The notes below the pieces were generated by a model. The model saw only the letters and a list, made by a program, of their open reading frames with translations, searched no databases and was not told where the DNA came from. Positions 48,763 to 61,502 of a stretch of 64,000 bases of DNA are shown piece by piece. The stretch covers positions 16,694,229 through 16,758,228 of the forward strand of contig CM060104.1 of the NCBI GenBank assembly GCA_030522415.1, in the 5' to 3' direction. Made by a program: the position numbers and the translations under genes. The first letter of the stretch is position 1. Each line of letters starts with the position of its first letter. The stretch comes from Channallabes apus. Lineage: Eukaryota > Chordata > Actinopteri > Siluriformes > Clariidae.

Positions 48763-50999
48763 AGACTATCTCTTGCTGTATTATTACTTTATTCTAAAGC
48801 CACATCACAGAAAACAACGTTCACTGTGCAAGCAATTTTCTAGAGTCCCAGTTTCAACAGAATAATTAAAAGAATCTAGGCCCCACAAACCTGTCAAAAA
48901 TGTACAAATTGCCATTTATTTTAACAACCATTCAACTCAAATAATTTTGCTGTCAAATGACACCTCATTTAAGTCCGAGACTTCATTAAAGTAAATGGCT
49001 GCCTGAGCAATATAAACTTCTCACCTTACTTCTAGTGAGCAGCCTTTGGCAGAGTCTTGTGTGAAGGCAAGACTCTGATTATTACTCCCCTCACATCTGA
49101 CAGCGTCATTATCCATGTGTTCCCATTTGATGACTCCCAGTAAGGCCATTTCAAAGGCTCATGGGTACCTGGAGTAGGAGCATTTAATGAACAATGTTTC
49201 AAACAAGGATATATGAAGGCAGCTACAGTGAGGAACAGGGCTCTGGCGGAAAAGGTATGATTGTAATTACCACTCTGGACCTGTCTCACAGGGCACTGAA
49301 TAAAGATGGCAGCCAGCGGCGACAAATGGTGTACAGTTTTCCACTGTGAACTCTGAGTGGGGTGTGCATATTTTGTTACCTATGCATAATTGAGTACTTG
49401 AGCGTCACTAAATCTTTTTAGCACTTAATCTCACTCTCTCAAGCCAGCCTTTTAGTGGGGCTAATCCAACAACCATAGTCTGAGTAGTCTGTTTGGTTGT
49501 CCAAAAAGAAAAAGAAGGAAAAACAAACCAAATACAATTCTAGGTATGGAATCATATTATAATGATTTTACGGTGATGAGTTTTCACTGATAATAATTGT
49601 TGTCCAAATTTGAATGAATATAATATTTACGAATGGGACATCAAAACAGATGCTTGTGTAGATGTGGGAATGTGACAAGCAGAAAGCTAATGATTTCAAA
49701 GGAAGCTTTATTTCTCTTGAGTCTTTGTTTATGACTGAAGTCTCTCCTCCATCACTCCTGTGTAAACTTTGCACATGAGCAACACAGCAAGGCGAAGCAG
49801 TTTTACTTCCTCAGCAAATGCATAGTATCTGTCAAAGAGGGAAGTCTGATTAACTCATTAAGAACTGCCGAATGTTTAATTGATACACAATTATGCAAAT
49901 GTTATTGCATTTCCATATTCTTACCCAAGAAGCATTAAATACATCTCATTGAAACTTTAATTATTTACAACTGTAAAGAGGAAATTTCTCACCGGGTAAA
50001 AGAGATGGAAGAAAACACTTCCTTCCTCAAGGATGTGAATCAGTTTATTTAGTATAAGTATTTCATGTTAGCAACTATTCTTTTGCGGTCTACCATAAAA
50101 TGTAAGCACATTTTAAGCAGTTATTGCTCATATCTTCATTCCCGCTCAAAGTGGCATTTCCTTTGTGTTTTCACCATCCACCAATAATACCCTGTTAATC
50201 AAACATTCAGGATCATATATGACAGCAAGAAGTAAAACATGCTCTGTGGGTTGTGCAAACTCCTCTACATGTGAATGTGAATTTCTGTTTCATCTGTTAA
50301 GGAACCCAAGCAGTCTGCTCTAGCTGTGTCCAGTCAAGAACACATGGAAGGAGACGAGCACTCGCAGACAGACAACAGAGACACCTGCCATCCAAGGTAT
50401 CCCATCATAATCCTCTCCTGAGGGCTTGGTTCTGAGCATCACATAATCCCGATTCTTATCCCCAGAAAAATTAGATATTCTGTTTGATAAAGTTGGTAAG
50501 ATTGGAAATGCAGTATAGCCGTTCTGCCATCAGCTGCTGATGAGGTGCTGAGGAAATGGCAATGAGTGCAGCACTACATCCTCAGAGGCCTCTGGGTGAT
50601 CAAATAGTTTAGGTAAGAAGGAATGCAATTTTCTTTGATATGTTAGTGTTCGTGAGAGGATAAGAAAGTGGCATGGCACATGTGTTATTTTTTTATTAAA
50701 TAATTTGATAATTTGTTCACCACTCTGCATGGTTATTAGATGTATGCCATCATTTTATAGTCAGCAAATATGCACATCATTTTAAATAAACCAGCATGCA
50801 AATTAGAGTCAGCTACATTACCTCATGGTGTGTTGACTTAATTATGTCTATGGTGATCTGCTACCTGTTTATGGATGCTTCTGAATTAACATTTTAGTCC
50901 ATGCAACTACAACCCTGTACTAGAAATCAACAGTATAACTCTAAGCATTCTAAGCATTCCAGCTGGTCGAGTCAGATGGAAGCTGGTATCAATCAATCA

Positions 51000-51051
<52 letters not shown>

Positions 51052-51076
51052 GTCCGTCCGTCCGTTCCATCCCTCC
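51000..51076. repeat. (ATCT)n plus (CCGT)n/(CCAT)n microsatellite
   Basis: About 12 ATCT units pass into cgtccgtccgt and ccatccctccatcc, a compound tetranucleotide array. Confidence 0.95.
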
Positions 51077-54000
51077 ATCCATTTCCCTTACTTATTCATG
51101 GTACTTCATCTAGAAATAAAGCAATTTACTTTAATCTAGTTAACACAACAAGCACCTTTGGCATTCATTTCGTCAATCATTTCATTCTCACAGCTTCAAG
51201 TTGTCCTACTCTGCTGGATGCATCTTGAATTCGACCTTCACACAGGCAAATAACAGAGCTATGGGCCAAATGTTCAACTCAGTAAGACTGCCACAAATGA
51301 AAGTGTACAATGTCACTAAGTGTGAAAAACTCAGAGTACACATTTTTTTAAGAAAATAAAAATCCTTGCTTGGCACAAACTTGCTGCGAAGAGGATTTTT
51401 TTTTAAAAAGTCCAGAGATACAAGAAATCACCATGACAACAGAATTAGATTAGAGAGGTTAATGTGATCTCCAATGTGATTATCTCAGATGATATATGAT
51501 TAGATGAGATTAAAATAGATGATATTACACTTTTATTAGATTTATTTATGGCATCATCTCTGTAGTTTACTTTGGTTCTTTAATGAAGGGGAGAGAATTT
51601 GAAAACAATGGAATTACATGAAATAAAATCAGTCCTAATATGTAGAAGGCACACTCTTCTGTCAGCACCAATCAGTGTAATAAGTAATGAAAATGTGAAC
51701 ATTTCTCAGCTATTTCATTTTCCTCTAAATTTGCATTAAACATATATAATAAGAAAGTTTTAAAGAGGGTGTCATTCATTCAGTATAATGAAAAGTGAAA
51801 GCATACTTCTCTATACTGCATTTAAAAATATATATACTTTGTCTTTCTACATATTGTGTTAAGTAGTATGAATATTACTTCATGCAAGATTTTGTATCTT
51901 AAGTAATGATACATGATGATATAAAATATGATAGAATGTTTCTTTTGAGCAAATAATATTTCTGATGAAATACTGTGCAGCACAAATGAGGCATAGCTCC
52001 TATATCTCTTATGTACTCTTATGTATGCTATTCTTGCCTTGTGCACAATACAGTTACACTAAGATTATAAACCACCAACAACAACTAACTAGATAAGAAC
52101 ATCTCCCGTACCTTAGGAAATCTATAAAAAATGATAGATATGGTCTAAACAGGCATGTTTTCATTTTAGAAAATATTTATGCCTGGCTCATGAATTAACA
52201 AAACCATTGGCATTGAACTAACAAAAACATTGGCTTCTTGTTTAACAACTAGAAAAAAGACACAATGAAAAGTGATAAAATAGCCTACACGTTGATTATG
52301 ATTTCATATTATTTAGTATGTACTTCTCATGCAAAAAAATAGGACATTCTGAATCATGTGCTAATTTCTTAGCTGAGAAATAATGAGGGGTAGCCATATT
52401 GTTAACTTAAACATGATAATTAGCTGCTGCTAGGAGAAACAGTGACAAAGCCATGTATTGCCAAAATGCTGTACGAGATGTTTATTAGTAAGATGTTTAT
52501 CTAAATGCTTGACAACTTGGTATTTCTACAGTATATTGTTGTGTTAGGTTTTTTTTTATTTTTTTTTATTTGTTTCTTGTTAAACTGTTTCCTTTTTATG
52601 CTACTTTCAATTACATTTCACAGCAACACTCCACCGTTCACAATTTAAATTTTTCGCCTCAAACAAAAATGCACATCTTTAATGATGTTTGATGTTAAAA
52701 GGCTTTATTCATGAAACTGGCAGACAATACCAAGTCATCAGACAAGTCTGTGGTCGGAAAAAAAAACAGGCAGCGTGTCAGGCAATTAACAAACAGGAAA
52801 ATTCTAAATTCAATAACACTGAATGTGAATCAACCAGAATATCATGAACAGTGATAACAACTTTGCATACAAGGTATGAATACAATGAGCAATACTTTGC
52901 ATTTGGGAACTTTGCATTTGGGAACTGGAGTCCATTATCATAATTATGGTGTCCGCATGCTAATGGAAAATCCCATCTCAGATAGGACTGTACTCAAGTA
53001 AAACTCGCAAATGCATAAACTCCAAGCAGTAGTTTGGATCATGCTAACTGACTATCAAGAAAATCTGAATGCACTGCCTGTTAAGCTACTCAGTTTACAT
53101 TATCACTGCTTAATATTTCTATATACAGTATTTTGAACTTTGGTCACCAGTTCTGAATATAGCCCAGAGCTTGCATTTAAAGTCCTTAATACTATATTGT
53201 GATACACTAAGGCTAGGAGGAAAAGCTGTAAAATGGCAATATAGCAGTAGAACAAGGTGTTATAAGAAGCAATGACTAGCACAAAAACAGGAGAAGGTTT
53301 AGAATTGAACTACAGTATGACCTTGTATAGATGACTATTATAGATAATGAAAAAAAACAAGGCAGAGCTTGTTCACTAATCTGGAACGATCATGGAGATA
53401 AGTGACTCACTCTGTTATTGAGACACCCAAGGTGATGGAATTTGTTGCATCATCTAATTGTTCATTTCATTCAATGATATAAAAATGTTTTGAGAAAGTA
53501 AAACAACCTGAAAAAGTGTCTCTGGGAATATTGTGGAGAATTTAAGCTGTAAGTATTTGGAATGTAGCATAGTTTGGTGACAAAAAGCAATTACTAATGA
53601 ATAATTTATTAGTGTGTTAAATCAAAGAAATCACAAAAGAATATGTGAGGCGAGAAATCAGTGACCAACTGACTGTTGTCGGAAAGACTGGACTAAGTTC
53701 ATATTTTTTATCTCTAATGTATCTCTTCTTGTTTTTTTTATAGTGTTCTTCCTGTAACACCTGAGCTTTGTTTCTTTCTTGTACTTTTATAATCTAACTC
53801 AGTAACTTTGACGCAAACTGAAATGGCAGATTATATGGCAGGTGTATTGACAATGCATTGTTTGTCACATTTAGACCCCCTTGTAATTTGTTTCACTCCT
53901 CTACCTCACATGATTTTCATGAAGAGTTTGACAGCTGGCTAATTAGTTAAACCAGGTGTACAGTGCGCACAGAGAGCACTGATGTACATGCAGCTTGTAA

Positions 54001-55420
54001 TTATTTTTTGCATACAATACCCCATGTATTGTAGTGGCTTCATAAAGTATTTGCACAGTCTTCTGCTGAGAGAGCAGATGGTATGGTAGCATGTTGAAGA
54101 AAGTAAAAATATGAAAGTCTCTGAGTTCACAAGGTTTGTTGACTCTAGCTTGAACTTTTGTCTGAGAAAAAAACAAATTTGGCTTCTACTGTGGAAGTGG
54201 TGAACCTAGCCTGCAGTGTCTAATAAGTACATGAATCAGTTCTGTTTGCTTTTCATCCATCTTTTTTTCAAAAGCTCTACCAAACGTAGACTCAAGCCAA
54301 GAACAAGCAGAAGAAGCCCAGGGAGCCATGTACAGTAGGTGATATTATACTGAGAAAGTGTGTAAAAGGTTATTACATTAATTGTCTTTGGTAATGCTTT
54401 ACATTAAGGATTTTTATAGTAACAATGCAGTTTTATTTTTTAGAAAAGTTTTTAAACATCTTATGTAGCCTACAGTTGTCAAATTCAATATGAAACGGGG
54501 TGGCAGAATGTAGCCTACAGTGTGAAAAAAAAACTACATTTCAAACCCAGTCAGCTGTGATTATTTGTTTTTTTCACTGACCTTACAGCACATGAGGAGT
54601 ACACTGTAGGTTTGCCCACAGACTCAACAGCCATTACATTTAACACTTACAGCTTGCTTATATACCAAAATAATGTACAAATACAGTAAATAATGTACAC
54701 GGGTCAGAAGGGGTGGGTTTAGGTTCAAGATTGGCTTTCTTGCATGCTAGGCACTCAGAGAGTTTGCGCAAAGTAGAACTACACAATTAAACTTGGTGGT
54801 ACACTAGCCGATAAATACAGTCTCATTATTCTACACTGCACAATAATTATATAATACACATTATTTGTCCCAACATAATATTCTACAGAAATATTGAGAA
54901 TAAAGTCAATATAAAATATTTTCACTGAAAAGAACTGGATTAGAATATTACTGTAGGTGGGATCCCTCTGTGATCCCATTGGAAGAATAGCTTCTTTCAA
55001 TCGTTTTTTTTTTTTTTTTTTTTTGTGCCAATTCATGTGAATGTAATATGGATTAACATTTGTAGTTGGTCAGACCAATTTCCTGTTCTTATAATTGATC
55101 ATTTGGATGGAATTTACTTAATACTGCCTTTTAATGCTACTTGTGTCCTCATTCTTAATAGTATGTAATATACTTGTGAAACATTAAATAAAATCCTCCA
55201 TGACAGGAGTTTGATGTATTCTTAGTCTAATGAAACTAATGAACCGACAAAAGAATGTATTTATAGATAGAGACCATAAAGGACTTCTATAAATTGCTCT
55301 GGACAGAGATATCTTTTTTTTTTCTCTGATTTTTTCCTTGATTTTCTCCCTAATTTAGTCATGGCCAATTCCTCTCTGTCGCTAGGGGGGCTCCCATATT
55401 AAGGCTACTACTACCATTCA

Positions 55421-55700
55421 GCCGGGAGGGCCGAAGACTATCACGTGTTTCCTCCGAACCGCGTGACGCCAGCCGACAGCATCTTTTCGAACTACTTGCT
55501 CACGCACCGTTAGGGGCGGAGTAACACACTCGGAGGAAAGCGCTAGCTGCTCCTTCCGCGTGCACGAGCTCACAGACGCCCCTGATTGACTGTAGAGCCG
55601 TGATTAATGTGGGAGCGCAAATTACCTCTCATCCCTCCCCTCTGAGAGAGCTCGGTCAATCAGCTCTCTCTAGACCTCCATCACATCCAACAGCATCACC
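55421..55700 (-). repeat. Dispersed GC-rich repeat, copy B
   Basis: This is the inverted counterpart of 26699-26971. The two copies share long blocks despite scattered differences, so this is an interspersed family. Copy B keeps more CpG sites (for example cacgtgatagtct as an intact E-box) and looks younger or less decayed. Confidence 0.8.
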
Positions 55701-56701
55701 GAATTGGACAGAGACATTTACCAAATTCCATAAACATAAATGTATATAATGTAGACTCTTTTTTTGTCAATTTTCATTAATCACATTTTACTGTAGTACT
55801 TGTACTTGAACAACTACAGTAAAACTCTTGCACAAGGTTTCACCTCTTTAAATCTTTGTAGAACATGCTGTATTTGCACTTGTGCCAACTTTTCTCGGTA
55901 CACTTGTACACTCTGTACACATTGAGGGAGAGAGAGTTGAAGACTCAATGTGACTAGGCTAATACTTGGCTCAAATAATTTATCTAACATGAACTGTTGA
56001 ATTAAATGATATTTCAAGTTTGCAACTCACCAGTAAAAATGCATAGTGCTCCATATAATAATTCATGCCAAATATACTATTGATAAAACATAAAACAAGC
56101 CCCCTTTACATTTTTCCCCTTTTGGTTTCTGAACTATGAATAAAAATAAGACAACCAATCAGCACAGCAGTGGACAGTCTTTTGTCTCTGGCTTCATACC
56201 TTGTTTTGAATGTAAGACAAGGTGATATCAGGACTGGCCCTCGTTAAGGCAAGAGGACAATCCTGACATGTGCTGACTAGATGTGTAGAACAAACATGTC
56301 TAGTAGTAGGAGGGGGCCAGCCTACAGAGGCTGGTTCACTGCCAGGTCCAAATTGCTGCCTGAAAGTGTCTCCTTGCCATATGGGTTTTGCTGTAGAGTG
56401 CTGAATAGGACCCAGTGCAGGTTAAGATGTGTCACATTTAGCTGGGGATTAATTGGTGCTGGGAATGGACCATGCCATCTGTGCAATCAGTCTGTTCTGT
56501 GCTAGTCCCCCACCCAATCCTGCATCTTTGTAGAGCTTGCAAGCCTTCCTTAATGCTACTTCCCCCAGTGCACAAAATAGAGCAGTGTGTGTGCCAATAA
56601 TGGACCGCAGAAAATCCTCAAATTGATTATGTGGAAAAAAAAAATTTCTCTATAAACTGTTTCTCTATATGTCTTCCTCCGCTGCCTTTCTCTAACCTCC
56701 C

Positions 56702-56744
<43 letters not shown>

Positions 56745-57829
56745 GTGTTTTGTCATGGTGTCAGAAAGGCATAATGCTTGATATTTACACTAAGTAGAAA
56801 ACAATAATAGAAAAATAAATTTTCAAAAAATGTCTCAATATGAGCTTATTATTTATTAGCTGAAATTCACTTATGATGTCGTATGATGCAGTATAACTAT
56901 ATTATGTGTGCACAGTTAATAATTTTTTTTGCACTTTTCAAACATTACCAATGCATCAATCATTTCAATGATTCCAATATCTTGCCATTCATGAATGTTA
57001 TCACTGTTTTATTTATGTGTGCATTTACAAAAAGCACAAATTTACACAATTTTATTGAGATTTAAAAATGTTTGTGTAAAGAAGCATCTACACACTGACA
57101 ACAAATCCCATTTGAATGAGAAGATTAGGATATATTAGAGTATAACGCCTGCCATAATTAATCTGAGCAGGAGAGAGCATTAAACCCTGCTTTATGTTTA
57201 ATTCGCATGTACCTGACATACCTGTATGTATTATGGGGTTCAGTTATAATTTGGCTCGGGTAAATACTGAATCATTTTATTCATGTAATTTTAGCTTTAC
57301 ATTGCATCTATTCATAGTAAGGTACAGTAAAATTGATTGGCTGTGTTTATTATTAGTCTTTGTAGGTATTGTATGTGTCGTGTATGTAAATGATCATGTA
57401 AAGAGAATCATTTACATTTAATCTGAACATAAAGACTACAGACAATCTAGTGTCATCTAGTCAAATAAATCAAAACAGGAAACTGGGGTTACAGAAAATT
57501 AATGAATGAAAACATTTGTTATCTGCATTAATGTGAGGAAGTAAACTCCAACATGCATACAGATTTTTTTTTTTCAGACACTAGTCCAGTTGTTTTCACA
57601 ATGCCCACCATATATTATGAGCAGACCTCAGTGGATGGTCATATCAAAGGATTAAAAGTAACACATTTGTTTTGATACAACACTAAAATTACTTTAAGCA
57701 GAGGTGTCTCTACTAGTGGTGGCTGGTGGCAAATTAAAATAAAGGAAGCACAGCTGTCTTAAGGTTTATATTAATGCACTCATTCTAACATCGTTTCTAT
57801 AGTATCAGCTCATACACAAGGACTTGTCA
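55701..57829. other. Unassigned DNA with one (TC)n microsatellite
   Basis: A (TC)n run lies at 56706-56741. The stretch 56220-56520 is less AT-rich, with a plus-strand ORF of 74 codons that I do not recognise. Nothing else is seen. Confidence 0.45.
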
Positions 57830-57834
57830 TGAAC

Positions 57835-58172
57835 CCTTCGGTGTCTGTGTCGGGTGCGTGGTTGCGGCATGAACGCGGAGGCGGGCTGACGGTTCAATGA
57901 GTTGTTTTATTTATAAATTAAACAAAAACACTTAACTCCCAACACAAACTTAATACCAACACAACAAAAGCTAGACGCCTGGCTGACGTTCAGCCAGGCT
58001 ATTTATACTAAACATAATTAACTTATAATTGGCTTTCCTCGGTTCAGGTGAGCTTCTTACGTCACCTGACCGAGGTGCAGACTGGGAACTGAAGTCAAAA
58101 CGAAACATAAAACAAACTACAAAAAAAGACATCAAACGGGCATTAGGCACCCTCTAGGGGTTGACCGTTATA
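57835..58172 (-). repeat. 3' LTR (338 bp) of the retrotransposon
   Basis: This is the complete LTR. It includes a possible terminus pair TATAAC..CATGACA in element orientation and CpG-rich internal parts. Its first bases also supply the stop codon (58168-58170) of the internal ORF. Confidence 0.75.
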
Positions 58173-58287
58173 GTATCCCCCCCCCCAAAGAAATGCTCCT
58201 CCGGAGCATCACCGGAGGCCCCGGACACCCACCCCAATGTTCTTCCTTCTGCCTCCCGACCAGGAGGCTGGGTGACGGGGCTGGAGA

Positions 58288-59130
58288 CGTGCTCGGCGGC
58301 TGCTGGGCTGGAGACTTGCTCGGCCGTTGCAGAGCTGGAGACGTGCTCGGCCGTTGCAGAGCTGGAGACGTGCTCGGCCGTTGCAGAGCTGGCACTGCGC
58401 TCGACGACGGCGACAGAGCTGGCACTGCACTCGACGGCGGTGTTGGAGCTGGCACTGAGTTCGATGGCAGCGTTGGAGCTGGCACTGCGCTTGACGGCAG
58501 CGTTGGAGCTAGCACTGAGTTCGACGGCGGCGTTGGAGCTGGCACTGCACTCGACGGCAGCGTTGGAGCTAGCACTGCGCTCGACGGCGGCGTTGGATCT
58601 GGCACTGCGCTCGACGGCGGTGTTGGAGCTGGCACTGCGCTCGACGGCGGAGTTGGAGCTGGCACTGAGCTCGACGGTGGCGTTGGAGCTAGCACTGCGC
58701 TCGACGGCGGCGTTGGATCTGGCACTGCGCTCGACGGCGGCGTTGGAGCTGGCACTGCGCTTGACGGCGGAGTTGGAGCTGGCACTGAGCTCGACGGTGG
58801 CGGAGGAGCTGGCACTGCGCTCGACGGCAGCGTTGGAGCTAGCACTGCGCTCGACGGCGGCGTTGGATCTGGCACTGCGCTCGACGGCGGCGTTGGAGCT
58901 GGCACTGCGCTTGACGGCGGAGTTGGAGCTGGCACTGAGCTCGACGGTGGCGGAGGAGCTGGCACTGCGCTCGACGGCTGCGACGGAGCTGGCACTGCGC
59001 TCGACGGTTGCGTTGGAGCTGGCACTGCGCTCGACGGTGGCGTTGGAGCTGGCACTGCGCTCGACGGTGGCGTTGGAGCTCGCACTGAGCTCGACGACGG
59101 CGTTGGAGCTGGCACTGAGCTCGACAGCTC
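58288..59130 (-). repeat. 30-bp coding minisatellite plus 27-bp variant
   Basis: From about 58388 to 59130 the unit gagctggcactgcgctcgac plus about ten variable bases repeats around 25 times with a 30-bp period. Before it, at 58288-58388, a 27-bp variant (gagctggagacgtgctcggc...) repeats three to four times. All indels are multiples of three on the coding (minus) strand, so the frame has been kept during expansion. Confidence 0.9.
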
Positions 59131-59321
59131 AACGTCGTCCTCAAAGCCGGGAGGCGGCGGCAGAACGGGTGCGTGAGTCAGCGGCTGCTGACACGCTAGC
59201 ACGCTGTCCTCAAAGCCTGGGGGAGGCGGAAGGATGATGCTCCCTAGCTCGCACGGAGACTGAATTGAGGAAACGCCGTTCTCCTCTTCGTGCAGACACG
59301 GCGCGCAGTCTTCCTCCGTGA

Positions 59322-59778
59322 CAGGTTCAGGCAGTGGCCGGGGGAGGAGCGCATCGTCCAGATCTGGGAGGGGGATCGAACTCTCCCGAACCTGGACGAA
59401 CTGCAGTTGGAGCTGCAGCACCTGCTCGCGCAGGTCACGAATGCGCTCCTGGTTGAGCTCTGCCCACTGGCTGTAGAATCCTACCGCGTCGCCGTGCCGC
59501 AGCGGCACCCAGTCCTCCATGCTCAGCCCCGGCGGTGGGGGCGGGGGAAGCACGCTGTCCACGCCGCATCACCCATGCGTGTTTACCTCCGCGACGGATT
59601 CAGGCAGTGGCCGGGGGAGGAGTGCATCGTCCAGATCCGAGAGAGGGATCGCTTCCGGGACTACAGCCTGGTTCTCCCGAACCTGGACAAACTGCAGTTG
59701 GAGCTGCAGCACCTGCTCGCGCAGGTCACGGATGCACTCCTGGTTGCGCTCCGCCCACTGCCTGCCGAATCCTCCCGT
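59322..59778 (-). repeat. Internal tandem duplication in the LTR element ORF
   Basis: Positions 59322-59487 and 59595-59778 are copies, offset by 273 bp at one end and 291 bp at the other because of an in-frame 18-bp indel. The duplicated block codes for the coiled-coil-like segment, and both copies remain in the same frame. Confidence 0.85.
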
Positions 59779-60061
59779 CTCTCCCTCGGCCGCTACACCT
59801 CTCGGCGGTGTGCGCCGGATGACGGGCCCGCAGCCTTCCCAGCTTCGCCTCGCCATTCTCTCTCTGTCCGTCACGCTGTCCTCCCGTGAGTCCGCCGGCT
59901 CGATGAGCCCACAGTTTCCGCAGCCTTGCCAAACCTCCATCTCGCCGTGCTCCTCGCTGGCCTCCAGCAGTTCTGCCAGCTCGTTGGATATGATGAGTTC
60001 CCCCCCCAAAATTTCCCTAGGAGGGGGTCCTCCGCCATGCCGCTTATACGGTCTAGCTTTC

Positions 60062-60110
60062 TGTCATGAACCCTTCGGTGTCTGTGTCAGTGTAGGTGTT
60101 GACCGTTATA
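60062..60110 (-). repeat. 5' LTR, reduced to 49 bp
   Basis: It shares the outer 27 bp and the last 15 bp or so with the 3' LTR but lacks about 290 bp in the middle, where an agtgtaggt junction is found. The deletion would remove promoter and polyadenylation signals, so this copy cannot be transcribed in the usual way. Confidence 0.75.
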
Positions 60111-60115
60111 GGACT

Positions 60116-61100
60116 TGTATTAAGGACACCTCACATAATCCCCACAAAGACTAATAATAAACACAGCCAATCAATTTTACTGTACCGAGACAGCCACAAG
60201 GACCTTGTTTGCTCCCTGACTGAATTAAAATATTGGCTGTTGTCCTGCTCTTTTGTTTAATTTTTGTTTGTCTCTTTTTATAAGCATGAGCATCTAAAGA
60301 CTTTTCTAAAGTCTAGTCAACATTAACCCTGTCTGCCTATTTCATGACAACTATGTAACATGACAACTAACTAGATTTACTATATATTATAACAATATAG
60401 AAATTATTAAAAGTTTTACAGAACAATATACTTACAGTTTATTTTTAAAAATTGCTATCTTCAAGCAATTATTACTGGTGAGACAAACAAAGGGTGGACT
60501 GCCGAACAAACCATTTAATTTTAATTTTATTTTATTAAATTTTTTGCTTCATTTCTTAATGTGCAAAATGTACCAGGTGAAGTCCATGCATCTGACTTTG
60601 GCTCATCTTGAAAGACTGTTGTCCAACGAGTCCAGCACTGTGAGCACTGTGATAAACTGCCAAAAATGCAAGGTTGAGTGTCTGTTAGCTCTGTATCAGG
60701 GGCTTCAAAGAAGATTTCTACACAGGCTATGATGTACACTAAAACACTTTGTGTTAAATTAACTGTAGTGAGATACTTGATCATTTAATTTGCTAAAATA
60801 TTGAATTCCATCAAAACTGATTAATAATATAGACACATTGGTAAGCTTTTCCTTGTCTCATTTTAAGAAATTTTAGAGGTTCCAGAGGTCTCTACTACTA
60901 ACTAGGACAAAATATCAAATACCAACAAGGTTACGTAACAACCACTTACTCCTTAACAATAAGTGTTACTATTTACAGTATAGGTTTTCCAGACATTCTT
61001 AGTTAAGTAGTTAACTTAGAGAGATTACATATGATTTCAAATAGTCATATCAAAGGTAAACTGTCTTTTGAAACCAAAGGTCTTCAAGACATGCTCACCT
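60116..61100. other. Unassigned AT-rich DNA
   Basis: No gene or repeat is recognised. ORFs at 60478-60784 overlap on opposite strands and resemble nothing known. Confidence 0.45.
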
Positions 61101-61114
61101 GACATTGCTTGTGC

Positions 61115-61502
61115 AATTCATTCATTTCATTCATTCATCTTCTATACCGCTTTATCCTTCTATTCAGGGTCGCGGGGGGCCTGGAGCCTATCCCAGGAGG
61201 CTTAGGGCACAAGGCGGGGTACACCCTGGACAGGGTGCCAATTCATCGCAGGGCACACACTCATACGCACATTCACACACTCATTCACACACTACGGTCA
61301 ATTTAGGAACGCCAATTAGCCTAACCTGCATATCTTTGGACTGTGGGAGGAAACCGGAGTACACGGAGGAAACCCAACAAGCACGGGGAGAACATGCAAA
61401 CTCCATGCACACAGAGACGGGAATCGAGCCTGGCCGGGGAATCGAATCCAGAACCTGGAGGTGCAAGGCGACAGTGCTAACCACTACACCACCGTGCCGC
61501 CC
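61115..61502 (-). mobile_element. tRNA-derived SINE, copy 4
   Basis: This is a full-length minus-strand SINE of the 28.5-kb family. The target duplication tgcttgtgc lies at 61106-61114 and 61503-61511. It retains box B (gggaatcgaat, the reverse of the promoter) and the full (cattcatt)n tail. Confidence 0.92.

Larger units (their letters stand above)
46881..55420. other. Gene desert or long intron
   Basis: Over 8.5 kb I see no exon, RNA gene or recognisable transposon. There are only the microsatellites listed separately and homopolymer runs. Segments at about 47.1-47.5, 48.15-48.6 and 49.0-49.35 kb are of mixed composition and free of repeats, so they are plausible conserved non-coding elements, unproven. 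Confidence 0.45.
58168..60009 (-). pseudogene. Proline-rich repeat ORF of the LTR element
   Basis: Two frames in the same phase (60009-59569 and 59562-58168) are separated by a single TGA at 59569-59571, so one ORF of about 610 codons has been cut. The N-terminal part holds NELAELLEASEEHGEMEVW and a CGNCGL stretch. A Leu/Gln-rich, coiled-coil-like segment (RDLREQVLQLQLQFVQVRE, then PLxDLDDALLPRPLPE) occurs twice, through a tandem duplication. PPPPGFED occurs twice, then about 25 decapeptides of the type PAPTPPSSAV, then nonapeptides of the type ALQRPSTSP. An in-frame ATG is lacking: the nearest upstream ATG (60036-60038, MAEDPLLGKF) is one base out of phase across an 8-G run. There is no match to gag domains I know; a gag-like structural role is a guess. 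Confidence 0.6.
57835..60110 (-). mobile_element. Non-autonomous LTR retrotransposon
   Basis: Terminal direct repeats begin tgtcatgaacccttcggtgt at 57835 and 60062 and end gttgaccgttata at 58172 and 60110. A perfect 5-bp target duplication, ggact, lies at 57830-57834 and 60111-60115. On the minus strand a G10 tract (58177-58186) directly precedes the 3' LTR and serves as a polypurine tract, fixing the orientation. The internal 1.9 kb has no protease, reverse transcriptase or integrase, only a proline-rich ORF. It would depend on an autonomous relative, probably Ty3/gypsy-like, for movement. No tRNA primer site starting TGG is seen next to the 5' LTR. Confidence 0.85.

Noticed and set aside
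58161..59237. 358- and 327-residue plus-strand ORFs over the minisatellite
   Set aside because: A 30-bp repeat without stops is open in several frames. The minus-strand frame continues into unique, coiled-coil-like sequence and agrees with the element's orientation, so the plus-strand ones are shadows.
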